Shown here: positions 1 to 8,845 of the stretch, one piece after another
Numbering within the stretch: the stretch's first letter is position 1
Layout: each line of letters opens with the position of its first letter
Assembly (NCBI RefSeq): GCF_020524035.2
Contig: NZ_CP129013.1
Span: 806,001-870,000, forward strand
From: Bacillus carboniphilus
GTDB lineage: Bacteria > Bacillota > Bacilli > Bacillales > JAIVKR01
Length of the DNA: 64,000 bases
Reading direction: 5' to 3'
The notes under the pieces: model-generated
The model's input: the letters and a program-made list of their open reading frames with translations, nothing else
What the model was told of the DNA's origin: nothing
Database searches by the model: none
Position numbers and translations under genes: made by a program

Positions 1-1
1 T

Positions 2-706
2 TTGTTGAAAGAAATTTTTCTTGAACAATCGATTGAAGCAAATATTGTTGCAGCAACCGTTCATCGTTTTCAAGGAAGTGAACGCGATGTGATGGTTTTT
101 GATTCGGTTGATAGCTATCCTCAAGGAAGAGCAGGTTATTTGCTAACAGGTCCCAATAGTGAGCGCTTACTAAATGTAGCGATGACCAGAACAAGAGGAA
201 AGTTTGTTCATGTTTGTGATCAAAATTTTTTTAAAGCTCGAACTAAACGAGGCAAGAAGATTAACCAGCTGATTGAGCACCAACAAACGTTTGACCGAGT
301 TGTTAATCATCAAGAGATAGGACATTGGATCAAACATCATCATGATCATATTCAATGGAAACACGCACTTAATAAAGAAGCAGTCATAAAAGACTTAACA
401 AAGGTAAAAAAACAAATTGTGATAGGGTATGAGGGTGAGGCTCTTTCTAGGGAATGGACTAACATTTTAACCAAATATCAGGACAAGTTAACCATTTACT
501 TTAAATCTGAAATAAAGAATCTTAAACCTACTCAACTTTTTGAAGAAATTGCTCCGTTTTCTTTCATTAATATTGATAACAAAATACTCTGGATTGGTCA
601 GCCATTTGATAAAACTAAATGTATTGAACCACCTTTTGTAGCGATCCGTATTGAAGCACCTAGTTTTATTCAACAGTTTATGGGGATGCTAGGTTGTTCG
701 TTTTAA
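2..706 (+). CDS. C-terminal part of a DNA2/NAM7-type superfamily 1 helicase (5' end outside window)
   Basis: The frame is open at the left edge, so only the last ~230 residues are present and the TTG at position 2 is probably internal. The fragment carries the late superfamily 1 helicase motifs: TVHRFQGSERDVMVFDSV (motif V region) near residue 20 and LLNVAMTRTRGKFVHVCD (motif VI with the arginine finger) near residue 57. These are typical of AAA_12/UvrD_C_2-like C-terminal helicase domains. The following ~150 residues are not recognised and may be an accessory or nuclease-like domain. Such proteins are ATP-driven nucleic acid helicases; the substrate cannot be told from this part. A rho-independent terminator follows at 858-904. 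Confidence 0.75.
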   Translation: MLKEIFLEQSIEANIVAATVHRFQGSERDVMVFDSVDSYPQGRAGYLLTGPNSERLLNVAMTRTRGKFVHVCDQNFFKARTKRGKKINQLIEHQQTFDRVVNHQEIGHWIKHHHDHIQWKHALNKEAVIKDLTKVKKQIVIGYEGEALSREWTNILTKYQDKLTIYFKSEIKNLKPTQLFEEIAPFSFINIDNKILWIGQPFDKTKCIEPPFVAIRIEAPSFIQQFMGMLGCSF

Positions 707-857
707 ATATTTCACTTATTGAAAAAGGATTTAAGGAGAATTTTTCTTAGTTAATATAGCTCGCTAGCTTCTTCTTATTTCTAAGTCTTTTTTTTAAAAA
801 ATGATTCGTAATGCCAAGTGTTCATTCAATTGAAAAAGGGGGACTCCATTTAAGGAT

Positions 858-904
858 AAATGGTTTATTCTTTCTTGATTCTCAGAAGGAACAAACCATT
901 TTTT
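858..904 (+). terminator. Rho-independent terminator after the helicase gene
   Basis: AAATGGTTT (858-866) pairs with AAACCATTT (893-901) and is followed by a T run. It lies between the helicase stop and the convergent ogt gene. Confidence 0.6.
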
Positions 905-908
905 GTAA

Positions 909-1397
909 TTATAACTTTTTCTTTAATTGATTTCTTTCATGGTTTAACAGCCATTCTTTTCTCCACAATCCTCCAGCATAACCTGTAAGTTTGCCATTTG
1001 CTCCAATGATTCGATGGCAAGGAACGATAATACTAAGTTGGTTTTTACTATTAGCAGTGCCTACAGCTCGGACCGCTTTTTCATTCCCAATCACTGCGGC
1101 AATGTCTTTATAGGAAGAAGTTTTTGCATATGGAATCGAGGTTAATGCGTTCCAAACTTCTTTTTGAAAGGTGGTTCCTGTAGCCAAGGATGGGATGTTA
1201 AATTCCATTCTTTGACCATTAAAATATTCATCTAGTTGCTTATAGCATTCTTTTATGACATTAGGTGTTTCCCCATTGATTTTATTTTGAATTTCCGTTT
1301 TGTCAGAAAATAAAATTGAAAAGATGACCTCATTGGATCCACCTATTTCAATCATTCCAATAGGTGATTTGTAATCAACCATATACTGTTTACACAT
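909..1397 (-). CDS. ogt: Methylated-DNA--[protein]-cysteine S-methyltransferase
   Basis: This gene encodes a suicide repair enzyme that transfers the alkyl group of O6-alkylguanine onto its own cysteine. The diagnostic active-site motif PCHRIIG is present with its cysteine, followed by GKLTGYAGG and a C-terminal RKEWLLNHE segment. The product is about 162 aa, normal for Ogt. The ATG at 1397 is chosen because GGAGGT lies just upstream; a longer frame to 1457 has no such site. It overlaps the end of alkA by 8 bp (ATGTGTAA), so the two DNA-alkylation repair genes are almost certainly translated together. The pairing of an Ogt with an AlkA resembles the adaptive-response genes of Bacillus. Confidence 0.93.
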   Translation of the reverse strand: MCKQYMVDYKSPIGMIEIGGSNEVIFSILFSDKTEIQNKINGETPNVIKECYKQLDEYFNGQRMEFNIPSLATGTTFQKEVWNALTSIPYAKTSSYKDIAAVIGNEKAVRAVGTANSKNQLSIIVPCHRIIGANGKLTGYAGGLWRKEWLLNHERNQLKKKL

Positions 1398-2298
1398 ATA
1401 ATGACCTCCATAAATAAAAAGTGGCATAGGCTTCCCATCCTTGCCAGCGAGCCGCAAATTCCTTTATTTCGCTAATACTTGGCTTTTGATCAAGATTCAA
1501 AACAGATTTTAGCGCATTGTGTAATCCAACGTCTGAAATTGGAAATGCATTCAAATGGTGCAAACTTTTCATCATTACGTAATCTGCTGTCCAGGCCCCA
1601 ACACCTCTTATTTTCGTTAACCTCTCTTTTGTTTGATCATAATCTCCTATATCTATTAACTCTTCCTTTGATAATTCCCCGCTTGTCATCTGTTTTGCTA
1701 TTCCGATGATATACTCCGCTTTACGAGTGGAAAATTGAAGAGATGTTAAATCATCTATTCGCAAGGTTGAAATCCTGTCATACGAAGGAAAAAGCCAAAA
1801 AGGATGCCCTTCATCAGTTAAACTTTCTCCAAATTGCTCAACTAATCGTTTCTTTAACGTATAAGCAAAGGTTAAATTAATTTGCTGTCCAATGATTGCC
1901 CAAGAAAGTGCTTCAAATAAATCTGGAATACCAATAATCCGTAGTCCTTTATAATTAGGTGCTACCTTTGATAGGACCGGGTCTGTATTGGCCATTTGAT
2001 AAAAGGGATCTAGGTCTGTATTAAAGTCAAACCAGTCCCATATATAGCTTGCAACTTTCTTACGGACAGATATCGACGGTTGATGTATGGGGAAATCAAC
2101 TCTTACTCCTTGTTTACAAGCTTTTATCTTCAATAAAAGCAGATCTTCTTCTATTTTAAGTAACTTATATAAACATCCATCTATTATTTGATGTAACACT
2201 TCTTGATTAGATCTGTTTAAAAAAAACAAACACTCATCAAAATTAAAGTCGTTTGATGGATAAATTTCAATATACGTTTGTTCGTCTTTCCATGTCAT
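1390..2298 (-). CDS. alkA: DNA-3-methyladenine glycosylase II (AlkA family, HhH-GPD)
   Basis: The product is predicted to cut alkylated purines from DNA as the first step of base excision repair. The C-terminal half shows a helix-hairpin-helix (LTKIRGVGAWTADYVMM, near residues 230-246) followed by the catalytic aspartate in FPISDVGLHNAL. The N-terminal ~115 residues match the AlkA-type mixed domain. At 302 aa it has the usual length for Bacillus AlkA. AGGAGG (2306-2311) is well placed before ATG 2298. It is the first gene of a two-gene unit with ogt. Confidence 0.92.
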   Translation of the reverse strand: MTWKDEQTYIEIYPSNDFNFDECLFFLNRSNQEVLHQIIDGCLYKLLKIEEDLLLLKIKACKQGVRVDFPIHQPSISVRKKVASYIWDWFDFNTDLDPFYQMANTDPVLSKVAPNYKGLRIIGIPDLFEALSWAIIGQQINLTFAYTLKKRLVEQFGESLTDEGHPFWLFPSYDRISTLRIDDLTSLQFSTRKAEYIIGIAKQMTSGELSKEELIDIGDYDQTKERLTKIRGVGAWTADYVMMKSLHHLNAFPISDVGLHNALKSVLNLDQKPSISEIKEFAARWQGWEAYATFYLWRSLYV

Positions 2299-2619
2299 CG
2301 GAGAACCTCCTAACCCGAAGACTCATTAAAAATAGTTTATCAAAAAATGAATGTGGTTTCTTCTTTATTCTTGCTTTTCTATTTTGTCAATAATAGCAAA
2401 CGAGGTGAAAAGGTAGGGTGTGTTGTTGTAAGAGTTGTGATAAACTAGGACTATTAACAAATAAAGGGGAAAAATCAGGAGTAGACTATTAGAGTATAAA
2501 GATGGTGAGTTTGCCTAGTTAGAATGGGGTGAATGAAATATGCAATACATATCCATTATCAATATGAAGATTGCTGATCATGAAGTACCAAATCTCAGGG
2601 AACAAGTCATAGACAAAGA

Positions 2620-2913
2620 GTGAAAATCATGAATACCCATCTAAATCACTATTTTGAAACAATCCTAATATCTGAGGAAGTAGGGACTCGTAAACCAGAT
2701 AAACAGATATTTGAATTTGCATTGAATATGTTAAATATAAAACCGGAAGATGCATTTTTTGTTGGAGATGACATCATAAAGGATATTGGTGGTTGCCAAT
2801 CAGTTGATATAAAGGGCATATGGTTTAATCCTTATAAAATGAAAAATAACACTGCAATAAAACCATATGCCGAGATCGATTCTTTAGGAAAATTATTTAA
2901 TTATCTTATCTAG
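2620..2913 (+). pseudogene. C-terminal fragment of a HAD-superfamily hydrolase
   Basis: About 97 residues match the C-terminal part of HAD-IA phosphatases: SEEVGTRKPDKQIFEFAL (the conserved lysine motif), then FFVGDDIIKDIGG (motif IV acidic residues) and GIWFNP. The N-terminal half with the nucleophile DxD is absent, so the product cannot be catalytic. A short frame upstream (2540-2623, 27 codons) does not supply it. The upstream stretch 2299-2619 holds nothing else I can assign. It looks like a real truncation and not a single indel. Confidence 0.7.
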
Positions 2914-2955
2914 AATTGAAAATTTCAACAAATAGTTGTTAACAAACTATCTCTC

Positions 2956-3897
2956 TTATTTTTCCAACCATTTTAAAATTGCTTGGTTTGTTTCTTCTGG
3001 TTTTTCTTGTTGAATCCAATGACCGCAATCTAGATTTACTACTTCAACATTGGGAACGAACTCTGCTAGATTACCAGACTTCGCCACTATGTCTCGATCA
3101 CCATAGATCATGAGTGTAGGTTGTTGAATTATAGGATCCACATCTGATAATAAATGCCAATTTCGATCAAAGTTTCTGTACCAGTTTATACTTCCCGTGA
3201 AACCGGATGATTCGAAGGAAGAGATAAAAACAGCCATTTCGCTTTCACTCATTAAGGGTTCACCCAATGGTGTGTATACTTTGGCGAGATTGACCAAGTT
3301 TACCCCCATCCCTGGCTTAGGCGCTCTGATTGGTGTATTCTTCCTGTACATATTACGAAGAAACTGGGATGTATTTTCTTCGAATATAGTATCTGCTTCG
3401 CCCGGATTTCGATTGAAGTTGACAATATAGTGGTCAGGTCCTAGCATTTCTTCCATGACCTCTACCCAAGGTTTTTCCCCTCTAGCAAGGTAAGGTACAC
3501 TTAAGTTGATCACTTTATTTACTCGACTTGGATGTAATAAGGTCAGTCCCCAAACGACAATAGCACCCCAATCATGCCCAACAAAAATGGCATCTTCGTA
3601 TCCGTAGTGATCTAGAAGTGCCACTAAATCAGCCGCCAAGTGTTCAATATCATAATCAGTAACTTCACTCGGTTTGGATGAATTGCCATAACCTCGTTGA
3701 TTTGGGGCGATGACATGATAGCCTGCTTCGACAAGGACGGGTACCTGATGGCGCCAAGAAAAGGCATGTTCTGGCCAACCATGACAGAGCACGATAGGAT
3801 TTCCTCTATTTTGTTGACCTGCTTCGAAAACTTCGAGTTCCACATCATTGACTGAAATAAGGGTAGGTTTAGGAAAAGCAATTTCATGAATCATCAT
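2956..3897 (-). CDS. Alpha/beta hydrolase of the epoxide hydrolase type
   Basis: The product is a ~313-aa soluble alpha/beta-hydrolase. Visible landmarks are the oxyanion-hole motif HGWPEHAFSW near residue 40, the nucleophile elbow GHDWGA near residue 108 (aspartate nucleophile, as in epoxide hydrolases and haloalkane dehalogenases), YGDRDIV near 267 and the catalytic histidine in LDCGHWIQQE near 293. The Asp nucleophile and the HGWPE signature favour epoxide hydrolase over esterase. AGGAGG directly precedes two in-frame ATGs (3897 and 3894); the second has the better spacing. The substrate is unknown. It is monocistronic here, downstream of a truncated esterase on the same strand. Confidence 0.85.
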   Translation of the reverse strand: MMIHEIAFPKPTLISVNDVELEVFEAGQQNRGNPIVLCHGWPEHAFSWRHQVPVLVEAGYHVIAPNQRGYGNSSKPSEVTDYDIEHLAADLVALLDHYGYEDAIFVGHDWGAIVVWGLTLLHPSRVNKVINLSVPYLARGEKPWVEVMEEMLGPDHYIVNFNRNPGEADTIFEENTSQFLRNMYRKNTPIRAPKPGMGVNLVNLAKVYTPLGEPLMSESEMAVFISSFESSGFTGSINWYRNFDRNWHLLSDVDPIIQQPTLMIYGDRDIVAKSGNLAEFVPNVEVVNLDCGHWIQQEKPEETNQAILKWLEK

Positions 3898-3958
3898 ATT
3901 TCCTCCTTGTTTTATTTTTCTAATCTATTACATTACAAAGTATTTAACCTTTTTTAAC

Positions 3959-4507
3959 CTAGTAAAGACTTTGTAAATTTGAAATCGTTCTTAAGGGGCT
4001 CCCAATCTGTATATAGTGAGGAATTGAAATTTCTGATACTTGCATATCAAATCCAGCTATATGAATGGGTTCTTCTGAGTTCTTAAGTTCATCAATGTAG
4101 TTGAGTAGATTTAATACGTTGTCGGTATGCCATTGTGGTATAAGGCTATTCTTCATTGCTGTTCTAGGTCCAACCTCATCTAGTTTTTCATTTGTGATCC
4201 CAACCTCTGCTAATCCACTTTCAAACGCAACCACATTGTAATCCATTTCCTCATGCAAAAACTTTATTAATCTACTTTTTATTAAGCTGTATTCAGAAAC
4301 GCCATGTGAACTCTCACCGAGCATGACTACTCTTTTATCTTTTAACACTTCCTTTACAAAATGCAAATCACTATAATCTGAACTTTGTAAATCAATGGAT
4401 TTAATCTCATTTGCAGTTTCATTGTGATCTACTTTTTCTTCGATTTTACAACTTGATAAAACGAGAGGGAGAGCGAGTAAGATAATGGCGATTTTAATTC
4501 GATTCAT
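3959..4507 (-). pseudogene. Truncated erythromycin-esterase-like lipoprotein
   Basis: The N-terminus is a lipoprotein signal with an SSC lipobox (LPLVLSSCK). The motif VVMLGESSHGVSEYSLIKSRLI with FESG and AGFDMQ matches the N-terminal half of the erythromycin esterase family (Ere/PF05139). Members are about 400 aa, but this frame stops after 182 and no in-frame continuation is found before the next gene, so the C-terminal half is missing. The family hydrolyses macrolide lactones in some members, while many chromosomal homologues have unknown roles. I infer an inactive remnant. Confidence 0.7.
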
Positions 4508-4664
4508 GAAATTCCTCCATATGTAATATGGTTTACATACAATATATCACATTTAATATAAAAAGACCCTGTTTATATACAGAATATTTAGTGAAAAGAC
4601 TATGATTATAAATGAATAATAGATCAAGTTATAAAATATAAATCTTCCTATATTACTCTATATG

Positions 4665-4700
4665 TTTTACCGCGCATAATATCTCTTATGTGCGGTAAAA
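4665..4700. other. dif-like recombinase core site (15-6-15 palindrome)
   Basis: TTTTACCGCGCATAA (4665-4679) and TTATGTGCGGTAAAA (4686-4700) are inverted repeats matching at 14 of 15 positions around the 6-bp centre TATCTC. The CATAA/TTATG inner ends and 6-bp spacer are the layout of Xer and TnpI core sites. It sits about 50 bp before the tyrosine recombinase start and just upstream of a -10-like TATACT (4713-4718). Binding of the recombinase would therefore also cover the -35 region and could repress its own gene. Function is inferred. Confidence 0.7.
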
Positions 4701-4747
4701 TGAATTTTATAGTATACTAGATAAAACAGAAAGGACGGTTGTTTTCG

Positions 4748-5698
4748 TTGATAAATAAGGAACAATTACAAGAATGGTATGCTGATGAACTATTAATTTT
4801 TGAAACGGAAATGGATAATAGAGATTATTCCCATTTTACTATTGAAAATTATAAAAGAGATTTATATATTTTTCTTAATCATATAACCAAGACAAAGAAT
4901 GAAAAGGTAAATTTAGACGAAGTGAAAAAAATCCATATAACCTTGTTCATGAATTATTTAAAAGCGAAACGGGGGAACAGTGCAACGACAAGAAATAGAA
5001 GATTAACCTCTATTCGTTCGTTTTATCAATGTTTACTCGACTATGAACTAGTGAATGAGAATCCGGCTTTAACAGTGACTGCAGCAAAACAACCAATTGG
5101 AAAGCTTCCTTCTTACTTAGAAAAAGGAGAATTGAAAGCTTTTTTTCATGAGGTAGCAGAAGTCTCTCAACCGATGTATGTCAAGCGTAATAAAGTAATG
5201 TTAGGGCTGATGGCGTTCGCTGGGTTGCGTGTAACTGAAATTCATCACCTGAACTGTTCTTCCATTTATTATGAAAAACGAGGAATAGTTGTACACGGAA
5301 AAGGAAACAAGAATCGTTACATACCATTGCCCGATCAGCTTTACGATGAACTAACCGTTTATATAGAAAAGGAGCGATTATTCCCAATGAAAGGGGAGGA
5401 GGATGCTTTATTTATTTCAAGAAAAGGAAAGAGAATTTCTAGAAGGCGAGTACAGGAAATTACAGAAAGAATCTCTAGAAGTCTAAAAGAAAAACAGTTT
5501 CTTAAGAATAAAGATATTTCAAGTCATAAACTTCGTCATTCTTTCGCGACCCACTTAGTCCGCGATGGAAAGGATATAAGAACCGTTCAAGAATTATTAG
5601 GACATACGAACTTAAATACAACACAACAATACACTCATGTATCAGATCAACAAAAACAGAAAGCAATGGAAATGGAATTAAAGGATTTTTTTGAATAA
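4748..5698 (+). CDS. Tyrosine recombinase (XerC/D- or TnpI-like)
   Basis: The protein is a ~316-aa integrase. An N-terminal SAM-like core-binding domain (about residues 12-95, with TTRNRRLTSIRSFY) is followed by the catalytic domain with the first Arg in AGLRVTEIHHL, then HKLRHSFATHL (His-x-x-Arg), LLGHTNLNTTQQYTHV (His and nucleophile Tyr). TTG 4748 is preferred: AAAGGAC lies at a normal distance, whereas the TTG at 4739 touches it. A dif-like palindrome lies directly upstream, and the remains of a Tn3-family transposase lie directly downstream in the same direction. That order (recombination site, tyrosine recombinase, tnpA) is the Tn4430/Tn5401 arrangement, so a TnpI-type cointegrate resolvase is my first guess. 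A stand-alone Xer-like protein is the alternative. Confidence 0.88.
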   Translation: MINKEQLQEWYADELLIFETEMDNRDYSHFTIENYKRDLYIFLNHITKTKNEKVNLDEVKKIHITLFMNYLKAKRGNSATTRNRRLTSIRSFYQCLLDYELVNENPALTVTAAKQPIGKLPSYLEKGELKAFFHEVAEVSQPMYVKRNKVMLGLMAFAGLRVTEIHHLNCSSIYYEKRGIVVHGKGNKNRYIPLPDQLYDELTVYIEKERLFPMKGEEDALFISRKGKRISRRRVQEITERISRSLKEKQFLKNKDISSHKLRHSFATHLVRDGKDIRTVQELLGHTNLNTTQQYTHVSDQQKQKAMEMELKDFFE

Positions 5699-5758
5699 AC
5701 AATAATAATATTATGGTAACTAGAAAAACTTTTTTAAGGTGAGTGAAGTTAAGTTCTT

Positions 5759-6117
5759 ATGTACGGAGAAATTAAACTAAATGTACTTTATGGGAATACG
5801 GGCAATATTATAAGAAGTCTATATTTTTTGAATTACATTGATTCTTCACCATTACGACGGAGTGTGTAAAAGAATTATTTCGAGGTGAAAGTTATCATAT
5901 ATTACGAAAAGCTGTATCTTTCGCTTATTATGGTTATAAAAATGAAAACGCTTAAAATCTCTGGAGTGAATGCAGTCGGATACTCTCCAATTGCATTTTT
6001 TTATTACAATGCCAGTTTTTATTTAATATGTTGGCTTAAAGAGAAACAAAGAAACTAGTCTCAGATGCTATGAAAAATATTTTTCCAGTAGCATGGAAAC
6101 ATATCAACTTCTCATGA
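5759..6117 (+). pseudogene. Tn3-family transposase TnpA, C-terminal remnant
   Basis: Translating through stops and one frame change gives a collinear match to the end of Tn3-type transposases: NIIRSLYFLNYIDSSPLRRSV, then FRGESYHILRKAVSFA, then LWSECSRILSNCI, and finally FPVAWKHINFS at the very end. All the N-terminal two thirds, including most of the DDE core, is missing. It directly follows the tyrosine recombinase and ends against the His-rich start of the copper ATPase remnant. This is a dead relic. Confidence 0.7.
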
Positions 6118-6161
6118 AGATTATGAGCATCATCAGAATGATCAGAGAAACGATGTAGATC

Positions 6162-8117
6162 ATGCATGAAGGACATGGTGATCATGGAAGTCATGATCAC
6201 GGTACTATGGTAGAAGAGTTCAAAAAAAGGTTCTTCATTTCCTTAGTTGTTACCATGCCTATACTGCTTTTATCCCCAATGATTCAAAATTTTCTAGGGG
6301 TGGAATGGAGATTTCAGTTTGATCAATACATCTTGTTTGGCTTAGCTACCTTTGTGTTCTTCTATGGTGGATGGCCATTTTTAATAGGTGCTAAGGATGA
6401 GCTGACGCAGAAAAATCCGGGTATGATGACATTGATTGGTCTTTCTATATTTGTTGCGTATGGGTATAGTTCTTTGGTTGTGTTTGGTTTATCAGGACGG
6501 AACTTCTTCTGGGAACTCGCTACCCTAATTGATATTATGCTCCTTGGACACTTGATCGAAATGAAGTCCGTAATAGGTGCATCGAATGCTCTGGAAGAGT
6601 TAATAAAGTTATTACCGAACGAATCTCACAAGGTAGATGAGGATGGAAATATAGAGGATGTGCAGGTTTCGGATTTAAGTGTGGGGGATAAAGTACTCAT
6701 AAAACCAGGAGAAAAAATTCCGGTAGATGGCGATATCATAGAAGGAAAAACAACGATTGATGAATCGATGTTGACTGGTGAGTCTGTCCCTGTTGAGAAA
6801 GGAGAAGAAGCAATTGGTGGTTCTGTGAACCAGGAAGGATCCATTACGATAGAAGTGAAAAAGACTGGTGACGAAACCTATTTATCGCAGGTCGTTGGTT
6901 TGGTGAAAGAAGCTCAAGAATCTAAGTCTAAAACCCAGGATATTTCTAATCGAGCTGCTAAGTGGCTCTTTTATATAGCCTTAGCAAGTGGAGTCACTAC
7001 TTTTGTAGTCTGGCTTACACTTGGAAGTCCAATCGACGTTGCTCTGGAAAGGATGGTAACGGTAATGGTCATCACCTGTCCACATGCTCTTGGACTTGCA
7101 GCACCATTAGTCGTAGCTGTTTCTACATCCATATCAGCAAAGAAAGGTCTATTAATACAAAATCGGGCAAATTTCGAAGGAGCTAGGAATTTGGATGCTG
7201 TAGTTTTTGACAAAACTGGGACTCTTACAAAAGGAAAATTTGGCGTAACCAACATTATTGCCGAACATCCGTATGATGAGGAAGAGGTTCTCCTTTTGGC
7301 AACTTCTTTAGAGCAGAATTCAGAACATCCTCTTGCGAAAGGGATCGTTGATAAAGCAAAAGAGCAAGGAATTGATTTTAAACGTGTTGAGGAATTCGAA
7401 TCTATGACTGGTAAAAGGGTTGAGAGGAACTGTTGATGAAAAAGAAATAAACGTAGTAAGTCCTAGATATGTAGATAAGTATGGATATGAGTATGATAAG
7501 ACATCCTTTCAGTCCTTTTCGGAAGAAGGAAAGACCGTTGTCTTTGTTATAGTTGAACAAAATTTGATTGGTATGATTGCTCTAGCAGATATTGTTCGGG
7601 AAGAAGCAAAAGAGGTAATCGATTCTCTAAGAGGGAAAGGAATTCACTCTATTATGTTAACAGGAGACAACCAGAAGGTGGCTGATTGGGTTGGGAAACA
7701 ACTAGGCATTGAAGAGATATATGCTGAAGTACTACCGGATCAAAAAGCTGATCAAATAAAAGAGATTAAGGGGAAAGGCTGGAAAGTTGCCATGACAGGG
7801 GACGGAGTGAATGATGCACCTGCTCTTGCAACTGCTGATTTAGGTATAGCTATTGGGACGGGTACCGACGTAGCGATGGAATCAGCTGACATTGTCCTAG
7901 TAAAGAATAATCCAAAAGATGTCGCATCCATTATAGAGCTTTCTAATAAAACATACAAGAAAATGATACAGAACCTATGGTGGGCAGCAGGATACAATAT
8001 CTTTGCACTTCCTTTAGCAGCAGGTGTGCTTGCCCCTATTGGCCGGCAGTTGGTGCTGGATTGATGAGCTTAAGCACTGTAGTTGTTGCTATCAATGCGA
8101 AATTATTAAAATCCTAA
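6162..8117 (+). pseudogene. copB: CopB-type P1B heavy-metal ATPase, frameshifted
   Basis: This was a membrane ATPase exporting copper or silver. It has a His-rich N-terminus, the actuator motif TGES, the transmembrane metal motif TCPHALG (CPH, typical of CopB/P1B-3 and not CPC), the phosphorylation site [21 protein letters not shown] and GDGVNDAPAL. An extra A in the run at 7413-7416 shifts the frame. A small deletion near 8041 shifts it again; the true C-terminus, ending in VAINAKLLKS, is readable to 8117. A third shift separates the upstream His-rich codons (6113-6160) from the ATG at 6162. The last two lesions look like real decay. No copper-responsive regulator is seen nearby. Confidence 0.85.
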
Positions 8118-8227
8118 TACACAAATGTTGTTTAAAAAACAATCCTATGATTTGAGCACTTTTCTTCCAGATTAATATAATAATATTATGTAAACAAAGG
8201 TCGTTGAATCTTTGTTTAATAGTAGGG

Positions 8228-8262
8228 AAAAGGATGGTTTTCTTATTTAAACCATCCTTTTT
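8228..8262. terminator. Bidirectional terminator between copB remnant and desR
   Basis: AAAAGGATGGTTT (8228-8240) pairs with AAACCATCCTTTTT (8249-8262). The last codons and stop of desR lie inside the hairpin. Confidence 0.75.
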
Positions 8263-8842
8263 CTTTTGAATGGGTAATCGCTTCAATTCGGTTGCTCACT
8301 TCAAGTTTATCTAATATGGTCGAGATATAATTTCGAACGGTCCCAGACTTGATTTTTAACTGGGCAGCAATATCTTTTGTATTTTTACCTTCAGCTACAA
8401 GTTCTAATACTTCTTTTTCTCTATCTGTCAATGGGTTTTCCTCTTGATATACACCGTCGATTAATTCAGGTGCATACATTCTTTTCCCCTCCATAATGCT
8501 ACGAATGGAGTTAGCGAGTTCATCACTTGGACTGTCCTTTAATAAATATCCTTTTACACCCGCTTTTACAGCACGCTGAAAATAGCCCGTTCTGGCAAAG
8601 GTAGTTAAAATAATGACCTTGCAGTCATATTTTTGAAGTTCTTCCGCTGCTTCAAGACCACTTTTTTCAGGCATTTCAATATCCATTATACAAATATCAG
8701 GATTATGTTTATGAACAAGGGAAATGGCTTCTTGACCATTACACGCCTTACCAACAACGGTCATATCATCTTCTAAATCAAGAAGTGAACCTAGAGCACC
8801 TAACAACATTCGCTGATCTTCTGCAATCACAATTCGAATCAT
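8243..8842 (-). CDS. desR: Response regulator DesR (NarL/LuxR family)
   Basis: DesR activates the fatty-acid desaturase gene after cold-induced phosphorylation by DesK. The receiver domain has the acidic pocket (IAEDQ), the phospho-acceptor Asp in PDICIMDIEMPEKSG, and Lys in YLLKDSP. The C-terminal LuxR-type helix-turn-helix reads PLTDREKEVLELVAEGKNTKDIA. The sequence is closely similar to what is known for B. subtilis DesR. ATG 8842 is chosen over GTG 8845 because AAGGAGG is spaced 8 nt from it. The stop of desK is only 3 nt upstream, so the two are translationally coupled. Confidence 0.93.
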   Translation of the reverse strand: MIRIVIAEDQRMLLGALGSLLDLEDDMTVVGKACNGQEAISLVHKHNPDICIMDIEMPEKSGLEAAEELQKYDCKVIILTTFARTGYFQRAVKAGVKGYLLKDSPSDELANSIRSIMEGKRMYAPELIDGVYQEENPLTDREKEVLELVAEGKNTKDIAAQLKIKSGTVRNYISTILDKLEVSNRIEAITHSKEKGWFK

Positions 8843-8845
8843 CAC

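Noticed and set aside
4665-4700. difSL site of a XerS system
   Set aside because: Arms and centre resemble classical dif/TnpI sites, and the recombinase is followed by Tn3 transposase debris, unlike xerS loci.
5694-5721. dif-like TTATGGTAACT after the tyrosine recombinase
   Set aside because: Two mismatches in the better arm and no match in the other; not symmetric with the real palindrome upstream.
6971-7255. Minus-strand frame within copB
   Set aside because: Shadow frame over conserved P-type ATPase motifs.
8169-8196. Possible third dif-like site with TTATGTAAACA
   Set aside because: Only the XerD arm matches; the XerC arm agrees at about three of eleven positions, as expected by chance in AT-rich DNA.
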